Shown: positions 26,409-37,904 of the stretch, piece after piece
Layout: each line of letters begins with the position of its first letter
How positions within the stretch are numbered: position 1 is the stretch's first letter
From: Chromobacterium sp. IIBBL 290-4
GTDB taxonomy: Bacteria > Pseudomonadota > Gammaproteobacteria > Burkholderiales > Chromobacteriaceae
DNA: 64,000 nucleotides
Assembly: GCF_024207115.1 (NCBI RefSeq)
Contig: NZ_CP100128.1
Location: 3,348,001 to 3,412,000, forward strand
Reading direction: 5' to 3'
The notes under the pieces: generated by a model
Database searches by the model: none
What the model saw: the letters and a program-made list of their open reading frames with translations, nothing else
Told to the model about the DNA's origin: nothing
Program-made: the position numbers and the translations under genes

Positions 26409-27197
26409 ATGAAAATAACCGTCAATACGCTGAACAAGCTGGCTGCGGAAGGCCAGAAAATCACCATGCTGACCTGCTATGACGCCAGCTTCGCCAGCTT
26501 GCTGGACGAGGCCGGCGTGGAAATCCTGCTGGTCGGCGATTCGCTCGGCCCGGTGATGCAGGGCGTGGATTCCACGCTGCCGGTGCGCGAGGAAGAGATG
26601 CTCTATCACATCCGTTGCGTGGCCCGCGGCAGCAAGAACGCGCTGATTCTCGGCGACATGACTTTCGGCGCCTACCAGGAAACGCCGCAGCAAGCCTTCG
26701 CCCACGCCGCCCGCCTGTTGCAGGCCGGCGCGCATATGGTGAAGCTGGAAGGCGGCGCCTATATGGCTGAAACCACGCGTTTTCTCGTGGAGCGCGGCAT
26801 TCCGGTCTGTTCCCACATCGGCTTGACTCCGCAGTACGTCAATATGTTTGGCGGCTACCGCGTGCAAGGCCGCGGCGATGACGCGCAGCGCATCCTGAAC
26901 GATGCCAAGGCTCTGGCCGAGGCCGGCGCCAACTTGGTGCTGATGGAGTGCGTGCCGGCGGCGCTGGCCAAGGAAATCACCGAAACCGTCAAGGTGCCGA
27001 CCATAGGCATAGGCGCAGGCGCGGACACGTCCGGCCAGGTGCTGGTGCTGCACGACATGCTGGGCGTGTATCCGGGCAAGAAGGCCAAGTTCGTCAAGAA
27101 TTTCATGGAAGAGGCCGGCAGCATCCAGGGCGCTGTCGAAGCCTATGTCAAGGCCGTGAAGGATAAGACCTTCCCGACTGAAGAGCACACTTACTAA
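26409..27197 (+). CDS. panB: 3-methyl-2-oxobutanoate hydroxymethyltransferase
   Basis: PanB makes ketopantoate from 2-oxoisovalerate and methylene-tetrahydrofolate, the first step to pantothenate and CoA. It is 262 residues, the usual length. The metal and substrate motifs [26 protein letters not shown] and [15 protein letters not shown] are present. It is followed 19 bp later by panC and then panD, forming a complete pantothenate branch. GAGA before the ATG serves as Shine-Dalgarno sequence. Confidence 0.97.
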   Translation: MKITVNTLNKLAAEGQKITMLTCYDASFASLLDEAGVEILLVGDSLGPVMQGVDSTLPVREEEMLYHIRCVARGSKNALILGDMTFGAYQETPQQAFAHAARLLQAGAHMVKLEGGAYMAETTRFLVERGIPVCSHIGLTPQYVNMFGGYRVQGRGDDAQRILNDAKALAEAGANLVLMECVPAALAKEITETVKVPTIGIGAGADTSGQVLVLHDMLGVYPGKKAKFVKNFMEEAGSIQGAVEAYVKAVKDKTFPTEEHTY

Positions 27198-27216
27198 GCC
27201 CGGGAGAGAACAAACG

Positions 27217-28050
27217 ATGGAAATCATCCGTAGCGTGGCGGACATGCGCGCCTGGCGGAAGCAGGCCGGCAAGCTCGCCTTTGTGCCCACCATGGGCAAT
27301 CTGCACGAGGGGCACTTGAGGCTGGTGGCGGAGGCGCGCCAGCGCGCCGAGAAGGTGGTGGTCAGCATTTTCGTCAACCGGCTGCAGTTCGGCCAGGGCG
27401 AAGATTTCGACGCCTATCCGCGCACCTTCGAGGCGGATTGCGACAAGCTGCGCGCCGCCGGCGTGGACGCGTTGTTCTTCCCGTCCGAGCGCGAACTGTA
27501 CCCGCGCGTGAAGCAGGATTTCAACGTCGAGCCGCCGCATATCCAGGACGAGCTGTGCGGCGCCTTCCGCCCCGGCCACTTCCGCGGCGTGGCCACCGTG
27601 GTGACCAAACTGTTCAATATCGTGCAGCCGGATCTGGCTTGTTTCGGCAAGAAGGATTACCAGCAGCTGCATGTGATCCAGGCGATGATCAGCGATCTGA
27701 ACTCGCCGATCGAGATCGTGCCGGTGGATACCGGCCGCGCGGAAGACGGCCTGGCGCTGTCCTCGCGCAATGGCTATCTGACCGCCGAAGAGCGCGCCGA
27801 AGCGCCGCGCCTGTATCGCAACCTGACAGCGATCCGCAATGGCCTGATGGCCGGCAGCCAGGATTACGCGGCGCTGGAACAAGCCGCGCGCGGCGACCTG
27901 TCCGCCGCAGGCTGGACGGTGGATTATGTGGAAGTGCGCCAGGCCGATACGCTGGAAATCGCCCACGCCGGCGAAAAGCGCCTGGTGGTGCTGGCCGCCG
28001 CTCGCCTGGGCAAGACCCGTCTGATCGACAATATCGAAGTGTTCCGTTAA
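27217..28050 (+). CDS. panC: Pantothenate synthetase
   Basis: PanC condenses pantoate and beta-alanine with ATP. The 277-residue cytoplasmic protein has the nucleotidyltransferase motifs [13 protein letters not shown] (HxGH), [24 protein letters not shown] and LSSRNGYL. It lies between panB and panD, all in one operon. Confidence 0.97.
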   Translation: MEIIRSVADMRAWRKQAGKLAFVPTMGNLHEGHLRLVAEARQRAEKVVVSIFVNRLQFGQGEDFDAYPRTFEADCDKLRAAGVDALFFPSERELYPRVKQDFNVEPPHIQDELCGAFRPGHFRGVATVVTKLFNIVQPDLACFGKKDYQQLHVIQAMISDLNSPIEIVPVDTGRAEDGLALSSRNGYLTAEERAEAPRLYRNLTAIRNGLMAGSQDYAALEQAARGDLSAAGWTVDYVEVRQADTLEIAHAGEKRLVVLAAARLGKTRLIDNIEVFR

Positions 28051-28074
28051 ACCGGGACGAGAAGGAAAGCTGTC

Positions 28075-28455
28075 ATGCAACGCAATATGCTCAAGTCCAA
28101 GCTCCATCGCGTGACCACCACGCATGCCGAGCTGCATTACATCGGCTCCTGCGCCATCGACGAGAACCTGCTGGAAGCGGCGGATATTCTCGAATACGAA
28201 GAAGTGCAGATCTGGAACGTCACCAACGGCGAGCGTTTCGCCACTTACGCGATCAAGGCCGAGCGCGGTTCCGGCGTGATTTCGGTGAATGGTTCGGCCG
28301 CGCGCCGCGCCGCGCCGGGCGATTTATTGATCATCGCTTCGTTCGCGCAGTATGAAGACGCCGAGCTGAAAAACCATTCACCCAAGCTGGTGTTCGTCGA
28401 CGGCGACAACCGCCTGACCGAGGTCAAGGGCGCGACCCCGACGCAACCGGCTTGA
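28075..28455 (+). CDS. panD: Aspartate 1-decarboxylase proenzyme
   Basis: PanD converts aspartate to beta-alanine for PanC, using a pyruvoyl group made by self-cleavage. The 126-residue proenzyme has the cleavage site Gly24-Ser25 in YIGSCAID, plus the conserved Lys9 (MLKSKLHR), WNVTNGERF and [12 protein letters not shown]. Many gammaproteobacteria need PanZ for cleavage; no PanZ is seen here. It is the last gene before a strong terminator. Confidence 0.97.
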   Translation: MQRNMLKSKLHRVTTTHAELHYIGSCAIDENLLEAADILEYEEVQIWNVTNGERFATYAIKAERGSGVISVNGSAARRAAPGDLLIIASFAQYEDAELKNHSPKLVFVDGDNRLTEVKGATPTQPA

Positions 28456-28476
28456 TGGAACAAGCGTTTCATTCCA

Positions 28477-28508
28477 AACCGCAGGGCCTTGGCCTTGCGG
28501 TTTTTTTT
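28477..28508 (+). terminator. Intrinsic terminator of the pan operon
   Basis: The hairpin AACCGCAGGGCC/GGCCTTGCGGTT is followed by a T-run. Its T-tract overlaps the stop codon region of the convergent solute-binding protein gene. Confidence 0.9.
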
Positions 28509-29295
28509 ATCGCTTCACGTATTTCGCCAGCAACCGGTCCAGCTCGCCGGAGCGGCGCATGGCTTCCAACTCGCTGTTCACCAGCGTCTGCAGTTCCTGG
28601 CCGCGCGGATTCTTGCGGCTGAAAATCATGTGGAAAGGGTTGCTGCTGATGCCGGGCATGGGCGTTCTGCCTATTTCCTTGTCCCCGATGACATCCAGCG
28701 AGCCTAGGCTGGCTATGCCGGCCAGCACCTCGTAGTCTTCGGCGAAAACATCCAGACGCTTGGCTTTCAGCATTTTGACCAGTTCAGGATAGTTGGCGGC
28801 GCGGATCATCTTGTCGCGGTCGACGAAGTCCAGGCTGGAATAGGCATAACCCTTGATGCCGCCCAGCCGGTAGCGATTGAGATTGGCCTGGGTGTCCAAG
28901 GTCAGCCCTTTTGGAAATTTCTCTTTCGAATAAAAAACATAGTAGTGGGTTTGGTAGTAGGGGTTGGAGTACAAGAATTGCTTTTCCCGTTGAGGGTTCT
29001 TGCTGGCGCTGAGCGCCATGACATATGTTTCGCCGGCGTCGATAGAGGCCAGGCAACGTTTCCAGGGGGGCAGCTCGATGTGGAAGGGAATCTGGTGCTT
29101 GTTCAGGATTTCGCTGATGACGTCAACGGAAAAGCCGACGATGCGCTGGCTGGGTTTGCCGTCCACCCGTTGGTAATAGGTGAATGGCGGCCACTCGTCG
29201 CCATCATCGCAGATTTGAACCATGGAGCGATCCAGCGCCCAGCCGCGAAGCGGAGAGCCGAGCGCGAGGATGAGGAGGGCAGCATTGAGGCGCAT
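28507..29295 (-). CDS. Periplasmic solute-binding protein (SBP_bac_3 family)
   Basis: This 262-residue protein has a signal peptide (MRLNAALLILALGSPLRGWA) and the two-lobed amino-acid-type binding fold (PPFTYYQ, GFSVDVISEIL, WKRCLASIDAGE, MALSASKNPQREK, LDVFAEDYEVL). No ABC permease is nearby. Stand-alone members of this group are abundant in Chromobacterium-like genomes and may serve as sensors or orphan binders; the ligand is unknown. AAGGAG precedes the ATG. It resembles, at fold level, the protein at 60731-61501. Confidence 0.85.
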   Translation of the reverse strand: MRLNAALLILALGSPLRGWALDRSMVQICDDGDEWPPFTYYQRVDGKPSQRIVGFSVDVISEILNKHQIPFHIELPPWKRCLASIDAGETYVMALSASKNPQREKQFLYSNPYYQTHYYVFYSKEKFPKGLTLDTQANLNRYRLGGIKGYAYSSLDFVDRDKMIRAANYPELVKMLKAKRLDVFAEDYEVLAGIASLGSLDVIGDKEIGRTPMPGISSNPFHMIFSRKNPRGQELQTLVNSELEAMRRSGELDRLLAKYVKR

Positions 29296-29566
29296 GTGGT
29301 TCTCCTTGGCGTGGATTGGATGGTTTATAGCCTTTTCATTTCATTTTTGCTGAAAATAATTGCGTATCGAGATGTTGATGGATTGGGCGGTTTGAATGTC
29401 CGACATTTTCCTGTTTATTTTCGATGCGGCATGGCTAAATCATTTTTTGTCAGATTTGTCTTTATATTGAAATAAAAAAATAATGTTTGCATTGTGAATA
29501 ATTTTTACAAAAGGAATAGAATGCCGCTGGGCATGAAACGCCCGTATAAAAATGAAAGGCTCTGTG

Positions 29567-31561
29567 ATGAAGAAATGTCTTGCTCTGGCGGGATTGGCAG
29601 GGGTTGTGCTATCCGGCTGTTCCAGTGTTTCCAATAACAATCAGCCAGCCGAAGGGACTACAGTCAATGTGGCGCTGCTGGAGACTACCGACATCCACCA
29701 GAATGTGCTCAGCTACGATTACTACAAGCTGGCCGCTAATCCGTCTTTCGGCTTGGAGCGCGCGGCTACCTTGATTCAGCAGGCGCGCGCGCAATATCCT
29801 AATAATTTATTGCTGGATGATGGTGATTTGATTCAAGGCACGGCCTTGGGCGATTATCAGGCGGTGGTGAATCCGGTCAAGTGCGGCGATACGCTGGCGG
29901 TGCACAAGGTAATGAATTACCTGAAGTATGACGCCGGCACCATAGGCAATCACGAATTCAATTACGGCCTGCCTTTCTTGTCGCAGGTGACCAATACCAA
30001 TTTCCGCTTGTCCAACATCCAGGCGCCGAATGGCTGCGGCGCGCCGGCTTATCCGCTGGTATTGGCGAATGTCGCCAATTTGTCCGACAAACAGCCAATC
30101 TTCAAGCCATATGCCATTTTGTCCCGCACTTTCGCCGGCACCGCGCCGGACGGCAGCAGCGTGCAGGTGCCGGTGAAAGTGGGCGTGATCGGCTTCACCC
30201 CGCCCACCATCATGGATTGGGACAAGAAAAACCTGCAGGGCCAGGTCTACACCAATGGCGTGGTGGAAACCGCCAATACCTATATTCCCAAGATGCGCCA
30301 GGAGGGCGCGGACCTGGTTGTCGCCTTGTCGCACGGCGGTCTGGACCCATCGGCTTATAGTCCGACGATGGAAAACGGCAGCTGGCATTTGACCAAGACC
30401 GGCATAGACGCGCTGCTGATCGGCCATTCGCACGATATCTTCCCCAATCCGGGCGCAGCCAGCTCGCAGTTCAACAATATGCAGGGCGTGGACAACAGCA
30501 AGGGCTTCGTCAACGGCGTGCCGACGGTGATGGGCGGCAACTGGGGCAATCGCCTGGGCGTGATCAAGCTGACCTTGAAGTTCACCGGCGGCAAATGGGT
30601 GGTGCAGAACGACAAGAGCGCGGTGGAAACCCGCTCCATCCGCAATGCCGATGGCAGCTATGTGGCGGCGGATCCAAATGTGTCCCAGCTGGCGGCGGCC
30701 GAGCATCAAGGCACCATCAATTATGTGAAGACGCCGATCGGCACCACCGATTTCGAGATGAATACCTATTTCGCCCTGCTGGGCGATGTCAGCGCGATCC
30801 AGATCGTCAATATGGCGCAAAAGGCTTACGTGGAAAACTACGTCAAGACCAACCTGCCGCAATACGCCAATATCCCGGTCTTGTCCGTGTCCGCGCCGTT
30901 CAAGGCCGGTCGCAACGGCGCCAGCGACTATACCGATGTGGCGCCGGGCGCGGTCGCCATCAACAATGCCGCCGACCTGTATCTGTACCCGAATACCGTG
31001 CAGGCGGTGCTGGTGAAGGGCAGCGACATCAAGAACTGGCTGGAGCGTGCGGCCCAGATGTTCAACACCATCGCGCCGGGCGCGGCGGGACAGGAGTTGA
31101 TCAATTCCAACTTCCAGGTGTTCAACTTCGACGTGATGTATGGCGTGAAGTATCAGATCGATGTCAGCCAGCCGGTTGGCAGCCGCATCGTCAATTTGAC
31201 TTACAACGGCAGCGCTATCGATCCGAACCAGCAGTTCATCGTCGCCACCAATAATTACCGCGCCAGCGGCGGCGGCAACTTCCCCGGCATTGACGGCACC
31301 AAGACCATTGTCCAGGCCCCGGATGCCAACCGCGATGTGCTGATCCAGTACATCAAGGATAGAGGCGGCAAGCTGGATCAGGCGACTTATGGCGCCAGCC
31401 GTTCCTGGTCTTTCGTGAAAATATCCACGCCGGGCGGCGTCGTGTTCAAGAGCATAGATGGCAAGCAGGCGATCGCCCAGGCGGCTGGCGTCAGCCTGAT
31501 CGGCTCTCCCAAGCCGAATGGCGACGGCACGGCCACCTATATGGTGGATCTGGGCCAGTAA
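29567..31561 (+). CDS. cpdB: 2',3'-cyclic-nucleotide 2'-phosphodiesterase/3'-nucleotidase, lipoprotein form
   Basis: CpdB hydrolyses 2',3'-cyclic nucleotides and then 3'-nucleotides outside the cytoplasm, scavenging nucleosides and phosphate. The 664-residue protein has the calcineurin-like metal site (TTDIHQN, LDDGDLIQG, GNHEFNYG, SHGG, GHSHDIF) and the C-terminal 5'-nucleotidase domain (YTDVAPGAVAINNAADLYLYP, NNYRASGGGNFPG). Unlike soluble E. coli CpdB it has a lipobox VLSGC with Cys18 and Ser at +2, predicting outer-membrane anchoring. ATG 29567 is preferred because GAAAGG lies eight bases upstream; ATG 29552 would add five residues. Confidence 0.92.
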   Translation: MKKCLALAGLAGVVLSGCSSVSNNNQPAEGTTVNVALLETTDIHQNVLSYDYYKLAANPSFGLERAATLIQQARAQYPNNLLLDDGDLIQGTALGDYQAVVNPVKCGDTLAVHKVMNYLKYDAGTIGNHEFNYGLPFLSQVTNTNFRLSNIQAPNGCGAPAYPLVLANVANLSDKQPIFKPYAILSRTFAGTAPDGSSVQVPVKVGVIGFTPPTIMDWDKKNLQGQVYTNGVVETANTYIPKMRQEGADLVVALSHGGLDPSAYSPTMENGSWHLTKTGIDALLIGHSHDIFPNPGAASSQFNNMQGVDNSKGFVNGVPTVMGGNWGNRLGVIKLTLKFTGGKWVVQNDKSAVETRSIRNADGSYVAADPNVSQLAAAEHQGTINYVKTPIGTTDFEMNTYFALLGDVSAIQIVNMAQKAYVENYVKTNLPQYANIPVLSVSAPFKAGRNGASDYTDVAPGAVAINNAADLYLYPNTVQAVLVKGSDIKNWLERAAQMFNTIAPGAAGQELINSNFQVFNFDVMYGVKYQIDVSQPVGSRIVNLTYNGSAIDPNQQFIVATNNYRASGGGNFPGIDGTKTIVQAPDANRDVLIQYIKDRGGKLDQATYGASRSWSFVKISTPGGVVFKSIDGKQAIAQAAGVSLIGSPKPNGDGTATYMVDLGQ

Positions 31562-31614
31562 GCGGATAGGCGCTGCGCGCGCCCGGTTTCGGCTGGGCGC
31601 GCGGGGAGATGGAT

Positions 31615-32322
31615 ATGAAAAGAATGAGTTGGCTGCTCTTGTGCTGCGCGCTGTCGGCTTGCGCGGGCAAGCCTACCCAAGCCGAGCTGGACGATGCCAG
31701 GCAGCATGCCTTGTTCGCTCGCGACGCCGATGCCTGGCGCAAGCTGAAACAATGGGCGCAAAGCGGCGATCCGGCCGCTCAGCGGGCGCTGGCCGATGCT
31801 TTGGTCAACCCCGGATCGCCAGCGGCCTGGCGCGACGCCGCGCCCTGGTATCGCCAGGCGGCGGAGCAGGGCGATGCGGAGTCGGCTTTCCGTTTGGCGC
31901 GCATGCATGGCAAGGGTTTGGCCGGCGAGAAGAACGCCGCGCAATCGGCTTATTGGCTGGGGCGCGCCGCGCAAGGCGGCCAGCCTGACGCGGCTTGCCT
32001 GCTGGGGCTGAGGGCGAAAGACCGGGGCGATCAGGCGACCGCTCGCGGCTGGTTCGCGCGGGCCGCGGCCAAGGGCAGTTCCGAAGCGATGTTTCAGCTG
32101 GCCATCATCTATCAAGAAGGGCTGGGCGTGCGGCCGGATCGCGCCAAAGCGCTGGATTGGTATCAGCGGGCCGCCAAGCTGGAAATGCCGGGGGCGCTGC
32201 AGACCTTGGCGATGGCCTATCAGGATGGCGATCTGGGGCTGCCAAGGGATGCGATCAAGGCTGGCGAGATGTTCAACCTGGCCGCGCATGCGACGCATGA
32301 GTTCGAATCGCAGCTGTTTTGA
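31615..32322 (+). CDS. Sel1-repeat lipoprotein
   Basis: This 235-residue protein has a lipoprotein signal (LLLCCALSAC, Cys16) followed by a series of Sel1-like TPR repeats. Examples are WYRQAAEQGDAESAFRLARM, YWLGRAAQGGQPDAACLLGL, WFARAAAKGSSEAMFQLAII and WYQRAAKLEMPGALQTLAMA. Sel1 proteins are protein-interaction scaffolds. The partner is unknown. It follows cpdB by 53 bp and may be co-transcribed. ATG 31615 is preferred over 31609 because GGGGAG then lies at the correct distance. Confidence 0.85.
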   Translation: MKRMSWLLLCCALSACAGKPTQAELDDARQHALFARDADAWRKLKQWAQSGDPAAQRALADALVNPGSPAAWRDAAPWYRQAAEQGDAESAFRLARMHGKGLAGEKNAAQSAYWLGRAAQGGQPDAACLLGLRAKDRGDQATARGWFARAAAKGSSEAMFQLAIIYQEGLGVRPDRAKALDWYQRAAKLEMPGALQTLAMAYQDGDLGLPRDAIKAGEMFNLAAHATHEFESQLF

Positions 32323-32350
32323 CATGGTTTTGTAGCATGCGCATCACCGG

Positions 32351-32375
32351 ACCCGTCTGGCGGACGGGTTTTTTT
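32351..32375 (+). terminator. Intrinsic terminator after the Sel1 gene
   Basis: The stem ACCCGTC/GACGGGT is followed by a seven-base T-run ending at 32375. Confidence 0.9.
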
Positions 32376-32460
32376 GCGCTTGCAGCATCGGTCAGGCATA
32401 GTAAAGCAGAGGGCCGCAAGATCCTTTTGGATCAAGGGCCTGCCACTGTGGGAGCCTTGG

Positions 32461-32868
32461 ATGATTCCTAGCCTGACCGGCGGTTGTTTGTGCGGCGCAG
32501 TACGTTATCGCCTGAGGGGCCAGCCCTACCATGTGACCCACTGCCATTGCCGCAGTTGCCGGCGGGCCAGCGGGGCAGCTTTCGTCACCTGGTTCACCGT
32601 GAGGGTGCATGAGCTGGAATGGCGGGGCGAAAAACCGGTGCAATATCATTCATCGGCGGCGGTGTCGCGCGGCTTTTGTCCGCATTGCGGGTCCACGTTG
32701 ACCTATTTCCATGAGTCGGATCCAGAGGAAATCGACATCACCGCGGCTTCGCTGGACACGCCCGAAGTCTTGGCGCCTGAGCATCATACTTGGTGGGAGC
32801 AACGCCTGGAGTGGGGCACCGCCAGCGCGCAAGGCGCTTTGCCGGTGCATCAGCGCGGCGGCGGCTAA
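32461..32868 (+). CDS. GFA/CENP-V family zinc protein
   Basis: This 135-residue protein of the glutathione-dependent formaldehyde-activating (GFA) fold has zinc cysteines in [25 protein letters not shown] and FCPHCGSTL, the complete set for two zinc sites. Most bacterial members have no proven role in formaldehyde metabolism, so the function is open. The ATG at 32461 follows GGGAG. Its last four bases overlap the convergent RraA-like gene. Confidence 0.88.
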   Translation: MIPSLTGGCLCGAVRYRLRGQPYHVTHCHCRSCRRASGAAFVTWFTVRVHELEWRGEKPVQYHSSAAVSRGFCPHCGSTLTYFHESDPEEIDITAASLDTPEVLAPEHHTWWEQRLEWGTASAQGALPVHQRGGG

Positions 32869-33344
32869 GCCAGGGCGCGCGGGCTGATGATCACGCCGTC
32901 TTCATCGGCATAAAGCCATTGTCCTGGTTCGATGTCCTGGCCGGCGATGCGGATCGCCAATTGTTTCTGGCCCGCGCCGGTTTTCACTGATTTGCGCGGA
33001 TGCGCCGCCAAAGCTTTGACGCCCAAGGGCAGTTGGGCCAGCGCTACGCTATCGCGCACGCAGCCGTCTATCACCAATCCCGCCCATCCGTTTTTCACCG
33101 CCATTTCGCCCAATTGATCGCCCAGCAGGGCGCAGCGGCGCGAGCCGCCGCCATCCACCACCAGCACCTTGCCCTGGCCGTCCTCGCCCAGCGTTTCCCG
33201 CACCAGACTATTGTCCTCGAACAGTTTCAGCGTGACGATGCGGCCGTGAAAACGGGCATGGCCGCCGAAGGACTGGAAAATGGGCTCCAGCACCTGGATT
33301 TCATTTTCGAAGGCGTCGCAAAGATCGGTTGTGGCGAAGCTCAT
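32865..33344 (-). CDS. RraA-like protein (HMG/CHA aldolase or RNase E regulator family)
   Basis: The 159-residue protein belongs to the RraA/MenG-like family. It begins with the family's TTDLCDAFE and carries [29 protein letters not shown] (substrate/metal loop), VIDGCVRDS and a C-terminal [10 protein letters not shown]. Members either inhibit RNase E or act as 4-hydroxy-4-methyl-2-oxoglutarate aldolases; the catalytic Arg/Asp of GxVRD is present, so aldolase activity is possible. AAGGAG precedes the ATG. It is upstream of nothing on the same strand and ends within the GFA gene. Confidence 0.88.
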   Translation of the reverse strand: MSFATTDLCDAFENEIQVLEPIFQSFGGHARFHGRIVTLKLFEDNSLVRETLGEDGQGKVLVVDGGGSRRCALLGDQLGEMAVKNGWAGLVIDGCVRDSVALAQLPLGVKALAAHPRKSVKTGAGQKQLAIRIAGQDIEPGQWLYADEDGVIISPRALA

Positions 33345-33371
33345 GTCAGGCTCCTTGTGCGAAACAGGATA

Positions 33372-33406
33372 TGAAAATGCCGTCCCGGCGCAAGGCTGGA
33401 CGGCAT
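33372..33406 (-). terminator. Intrinsic terminator of aceA
   Basis: The stem ATGCCGTCC/GGACGGCAT (33377-33385 with 33398-33406) is followed on the minus strand by TTTTC. Confidence 0.8.
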
Positions 33407-33450
33407 GGCCCGCGGGGTACGCGGGCGGTGTGGTCGCCGCTTGTGGCAGC

Positions 33451-34749
33451 TTAATGGAACTGTTCTTCTTCCGTGGAGCCGGTCAGCGCGGTGACGCTGG
33501 ACGCGCCGCCTTGGATCACGGTGGTCACATCGTCGAAGTAGCCGGTGCCCACTTCCTGCTGGTGGGACACGAAGCTGTAGCCGCGGTCGCGCGCGGCGAA
33601 CTCGGGCTCCTGCACCTTTTCCACGTAGGCGGACATGCCGCGGGCGACGTAGTCCTGCGCCAGGTCGTACATGTTGAACCACATGCTGTGGATGCCGGCC
33701 AGGGTGATGAACTGGTACTTGTAGCCCATGGCGCCCAGCTCGCGCTGGAATTTGGCGATGGTGGCGTCGTCCAGGTTCTTCCTCCAGTTGAAGGAGGGCG
33801 AACAGTTATAGGCCAAGAGCTTGCCCGGATGCTTGGCGTGGACCGCTTCCGCGAACTTGCGGGCGAATTCCAGATCCGGCGTGCCGGTTTCGCACCATAC
33901 CAGGTCGGCGTAGTCGGCGTAGGCCACGGCGCGGCTGATGGCTTGCTCCAGACCCTTCTTGGTCTTGTAGAAGCCCTCGGCGGTGCGCTCGCCGGTCAGG
34001 AAGGGTTCGTCGTTGGCATCCACATCGCTGGTCAGCAGGTCAGCGGCTTCCGCGTCGGTGCGGGCGATCACCAGCGTCGGCACGCCGTAGACGTCGGCGG
34101 CCAGGCGAGCTGCGATCAGCTTCTGGATGGCTTCCTGCGTCGGCACCAGCACCTTGCCGCCCATGTGGCCGCATTTCTTCACCGAGGCCAGCTGGTCTTC
34201 GAAGTGCACGCCGGCGGCGCCGGCGCGTATCATCGCCTTCATCAGCTCATAGGCGTTCAGCACGCCGCCGAAGCCGGCTTCCGCGTCCGCCACGATGGGG
34301 GCGAAGTAGTCGACATAGCCCTTGTCGCCTTGTTCCAGGCCCTTGGCGTGCTGGATTTCGTCGGCGCGGGTGAAGGCGTTGTTGATGCGCTCCACCACCT
34401 TGGGCACCGAATCCACCGGATACAGCGACTGGTCCGGATACATGGCCGAGTATTCGTTGTTGTCGGCGGCGACTTGCCAGCCGGATAGGTAGATGGCCTT
34501 GACGCCGGCTTTCACCTGCTGCATGGCTTGGCCGCCGGTCAGCGCGCCCAGACAGTTGATGTAAGGCTCGTTGTTGACCAGATTCCACAGCTTTTCCGCG
34601 CCGTGGCGGGCCAGCGAGTGCTCAACTTGCAGCGAGCCGCGCAGGCGTTCGACGTCGGCGGCGGTATAGCCACGCTTGATGCCTTTCCAGCGCGGGTTTT
34701 CGTCCCAGTCTTTCTGGATGGCTGCAATGCGTTGTTCGCGAGTCGTCAT
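33451..34749 (-). CDS. aceA: Isocitrate lyase
   Basis: AceA splits isocitrate to glyoxylate and succinate, the first step of the glyoxylate shunt needed for growth on acetate and fatty acids. The 432-residue protein has the active-site signature KKCGHMGGK with the catalytic cysteine. It also has [10 protein letters not shown], the metal-binding DAEAGFGG and [15 protein letters not shown] precedes the ATG. Malate synthase is not in this window. A -10 element TATAAT lies about 185 bases upstream. Confidence 0.96.
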   Translation of the reverse strand: MTTREQRIAAIQKDWDENPRWKGIKRGYTAADVERLRGSLQVEHSLARHGAEKLWNLVNNEPYINCLGALTGGQAMQQVKAGVKAIYLSGWQVAADNNEYSAMYPDQSLYPVDSVPKVVERINNAFTRADEIQHAKGLEQGDKGYVDYFAPIVADAEAGFGGVLNAYELMKAMIRAGAAGVHFEDQLASVKKCGHMGGKVLVPTQEAIQKLIAARLAADVYGVPTLVIARTDAEAADLLTSDVDANDEPFLTGERTAEGFYKTKKGLEQAISRAVAYADYADLVWCETGTPDLEFARKFAEAVHAKHPGKLLAYNCSPSFNWRKNLDDATIAKFQRELGAMGYKYQFITLAGIHSMWFNMYDLAQDYVARGMSAYVEKVQEPEFAARDRGYSFVSHQQEVGTGYFDDVTTVIQGGASSVTALTGSTEEEQFH

Positions 34750-34930
34750 GTTAGAACCCTTCTCGATACGTTTCTCTGCTCGCCGGCGGGGCCGGCGTCC
34801 TCATAGCGTTTTGCGTATCCGGTGTTCCGGATTTTTTTGTCTAAATCAGGCCTTGTCGGCTCGGATTTATCGGCCGCGGCCCGGCGCGCGGTTGGCGCCG
34901 CCGGAGCGGCTTGCTCCTTGGTGTGAGCCC

Positions 34931-34936
34931 ATTATA
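34931..34936 (-). promoter_or_regulatory. -10 element of aceA
   Basis: On the minus strand this is a perfect TATAAT, about 185 bases upstream of the start. The -35 region is weak, which would fit an activated promoter. Confidence 0.4.
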
Positions 34937-35042
34937 AGCACAAAAAAAACGGCTTGTGTGCGGTGCAGCAGAGAAAAAAGCCAGTGTTTTCATTAGTTAA
35001 CAATCCGGCTATTTAAACGAATCGATAAGCCGCTGGAAATGT

Positions 35043-35063
35043 TGTCATTGCGAAAAAATGACA
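35043..35063. promoter_or_regulatory. Perfect inverted repeat between aceA and grpE
   Basis: TGTCATT (35043-35049) and AATGACA (35057-35063) are perfect 7-bp arms separated by GCGAAAA. This is operator-like geometry. The binding protein is unknown. Confidence 0.35.
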
Positions 35064-35119
35064 GCTTGAATGTGCGCATTGCGGATTTTTCGCTTCAGAT
35101 CAAGATTGACGAATCAGGG

Positions 35120-35147
35120 CTTGAAATCGAGCCAAAAGGCCCTACCT
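35120..35147 (+). promoter_or_regulatory. Sigma-32-type heat-shock promoter of grpE-dnaK-dnaJ
   Basis: CTTGAAA (35120-35126) is followed after 13 bases by CCCTACCT (35140-35147). This is a perfect -35 and a 6/8 match to the CCCCATNT -10 with correct spacing, 45 bases upstream of grpE. Confidence 0.75.
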
Positions 35148-35192
35148 AGCGTCTGGACATCGATTTAGCCGGTGCAATTCCGAGGAAACGTC

Positions 35193-35738
35193 ATGCAAGA
35201 AAATCAAAACCCGACGGCAGAAGCCGTAGAAAACGAAGTGACCGATACCGCCAGCGCGGCGCATACCGAGCTGGAGCAAACCCCTGAGCAGCATATCGCC
35301 GGGCTGGAAGCCGAAATCGCCGAACTGAACGACACCCTGCTGCGCGCCCGCGCCGAGCTGGAAAACCAGCGCCGCCGCGCGCAGGACGAGGTGGCGGCCG
35401 CGCATAAATATGCGATCGGCAAATTCGCGGCCGAGTTGGTGACGGTGAAGGATTACCTGGAAATGGCGCTGCTGGACCAGAGCGGCCAGATCGACACGCT
35501 GAAGATGGGCGTGGACATGACGCTGAAGCAGCTGGTCTCCGCTTTCGAAAAGGCCCAGATCAAGGACATCGCGCCCAAGGCCGGCGACAAGCTGGACCCG
35601 CACCAGCATCAGGCGATGAGCGCGGAAGAGTCCGACGCCGAGCCGAACACCGTGGTGCGCGTGATGCAGAAGGGCTATCTGCTGGCCGACCGCGTGCTGC
35701 GTCCGGCCATGGTGGTGGTAGCCAAGGCCAAAGCATAA
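35193..35738 (+). CDS. grpE: Nucleotide exchange factor GrpE
   Basis: GrpE releases ADP from DnaK in the chaperone cycle. The 181-residue protein has an acidic N-terminus and a long coiled coil (about 35-90, AEIAELNDTLLRARAELENQ). The C-terminal beta domain ends TVVRVMQKGYLLADRVLRPA, the GrpE signature. The ATG at 35193 has GAGGAAA at good spacing. It is the first gene of a heat-shock operon with dnaK and dnaJ. Confidence 0.96.
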   Translation: MQENQNPTAEAVENEVTDTASAAHTELEQTPEQHIAGLEAEIAELNDTLLRARAELENQRRRAQDEVAAAHKYAIGKFAAELVTVKDYLEMALLDQSGQIDTLKMGVDMTLKQLVSAFEKAQIKDIAPKAGDKLDPHQHQAMSAEESDAEPNTVVRVMQKGYLLADRVLRPAMVVVAKAKA

Positions 35739-35757
35739 AAAAGGCGGATGCCGCCCT

Positions 35758-35785
35758 CTTGAAAAGCGCGGCATAGCCAATATTT
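35758..35785 (+). promoter_or_regulatory. Possible secondary sigma-32 promoter before dnaK
   Basis: A second CTTGAAA (35758-35764) is followed after 13 bases by CAATATTT (35778-35785), a weaker -10 match. It lies in the 114-bp grpE-dnaK gap and could raise DnaK relative to GrpE. Confidence 0.35.
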
Positions 35786-35852
35786 ATTGAGACAACAGGT
35801 TCTGACTATCAGACAAGTCAAAGCCGGAACGAATAGAGAAAAGGAATACATC

Positions 35853-37778
<1,926 letters not shown>

Positions 37779-37798
37779 GCTGCGGTCTTCATAGATCG

Positions 37799-37844
37799 AG
37801 GCACAGGGAATGGGGGAGGCGTCTCCGCCGGCCTCTGTGCCTTT
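37799..37844 (+). terminator. Hairpin between dnaK and dnaJ
   Basis: AGGCACAG (37799-37806) pairs with CTGTGCCT (37835-37842) around an inner GC-rich stem and is followed by a short T-run. It may act as a leaky terminator that keeps DnaJ below DnaK levels. Confidence 0.5.
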
Positions 37845-37904
37845 GCCGTATCAAGACGAGCGATTGTGCGGAGCGATTCCGGACAATTCTGAAAGCGAAT
37901 GACA

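Larger units (their letters stand above)
34750..35192. other. Intergenic region between aceA and grpE
   Basis: This 443-bp divergent gap is AT-rich in its middle. It contains the aceA -10, a TTAGTTAACAAT stretch that resembles the core of the shared porin element, the inverted repeat at 35043-35063 and the heat-shock promoter of grpE. No gene was found. Confidence 0.5.
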
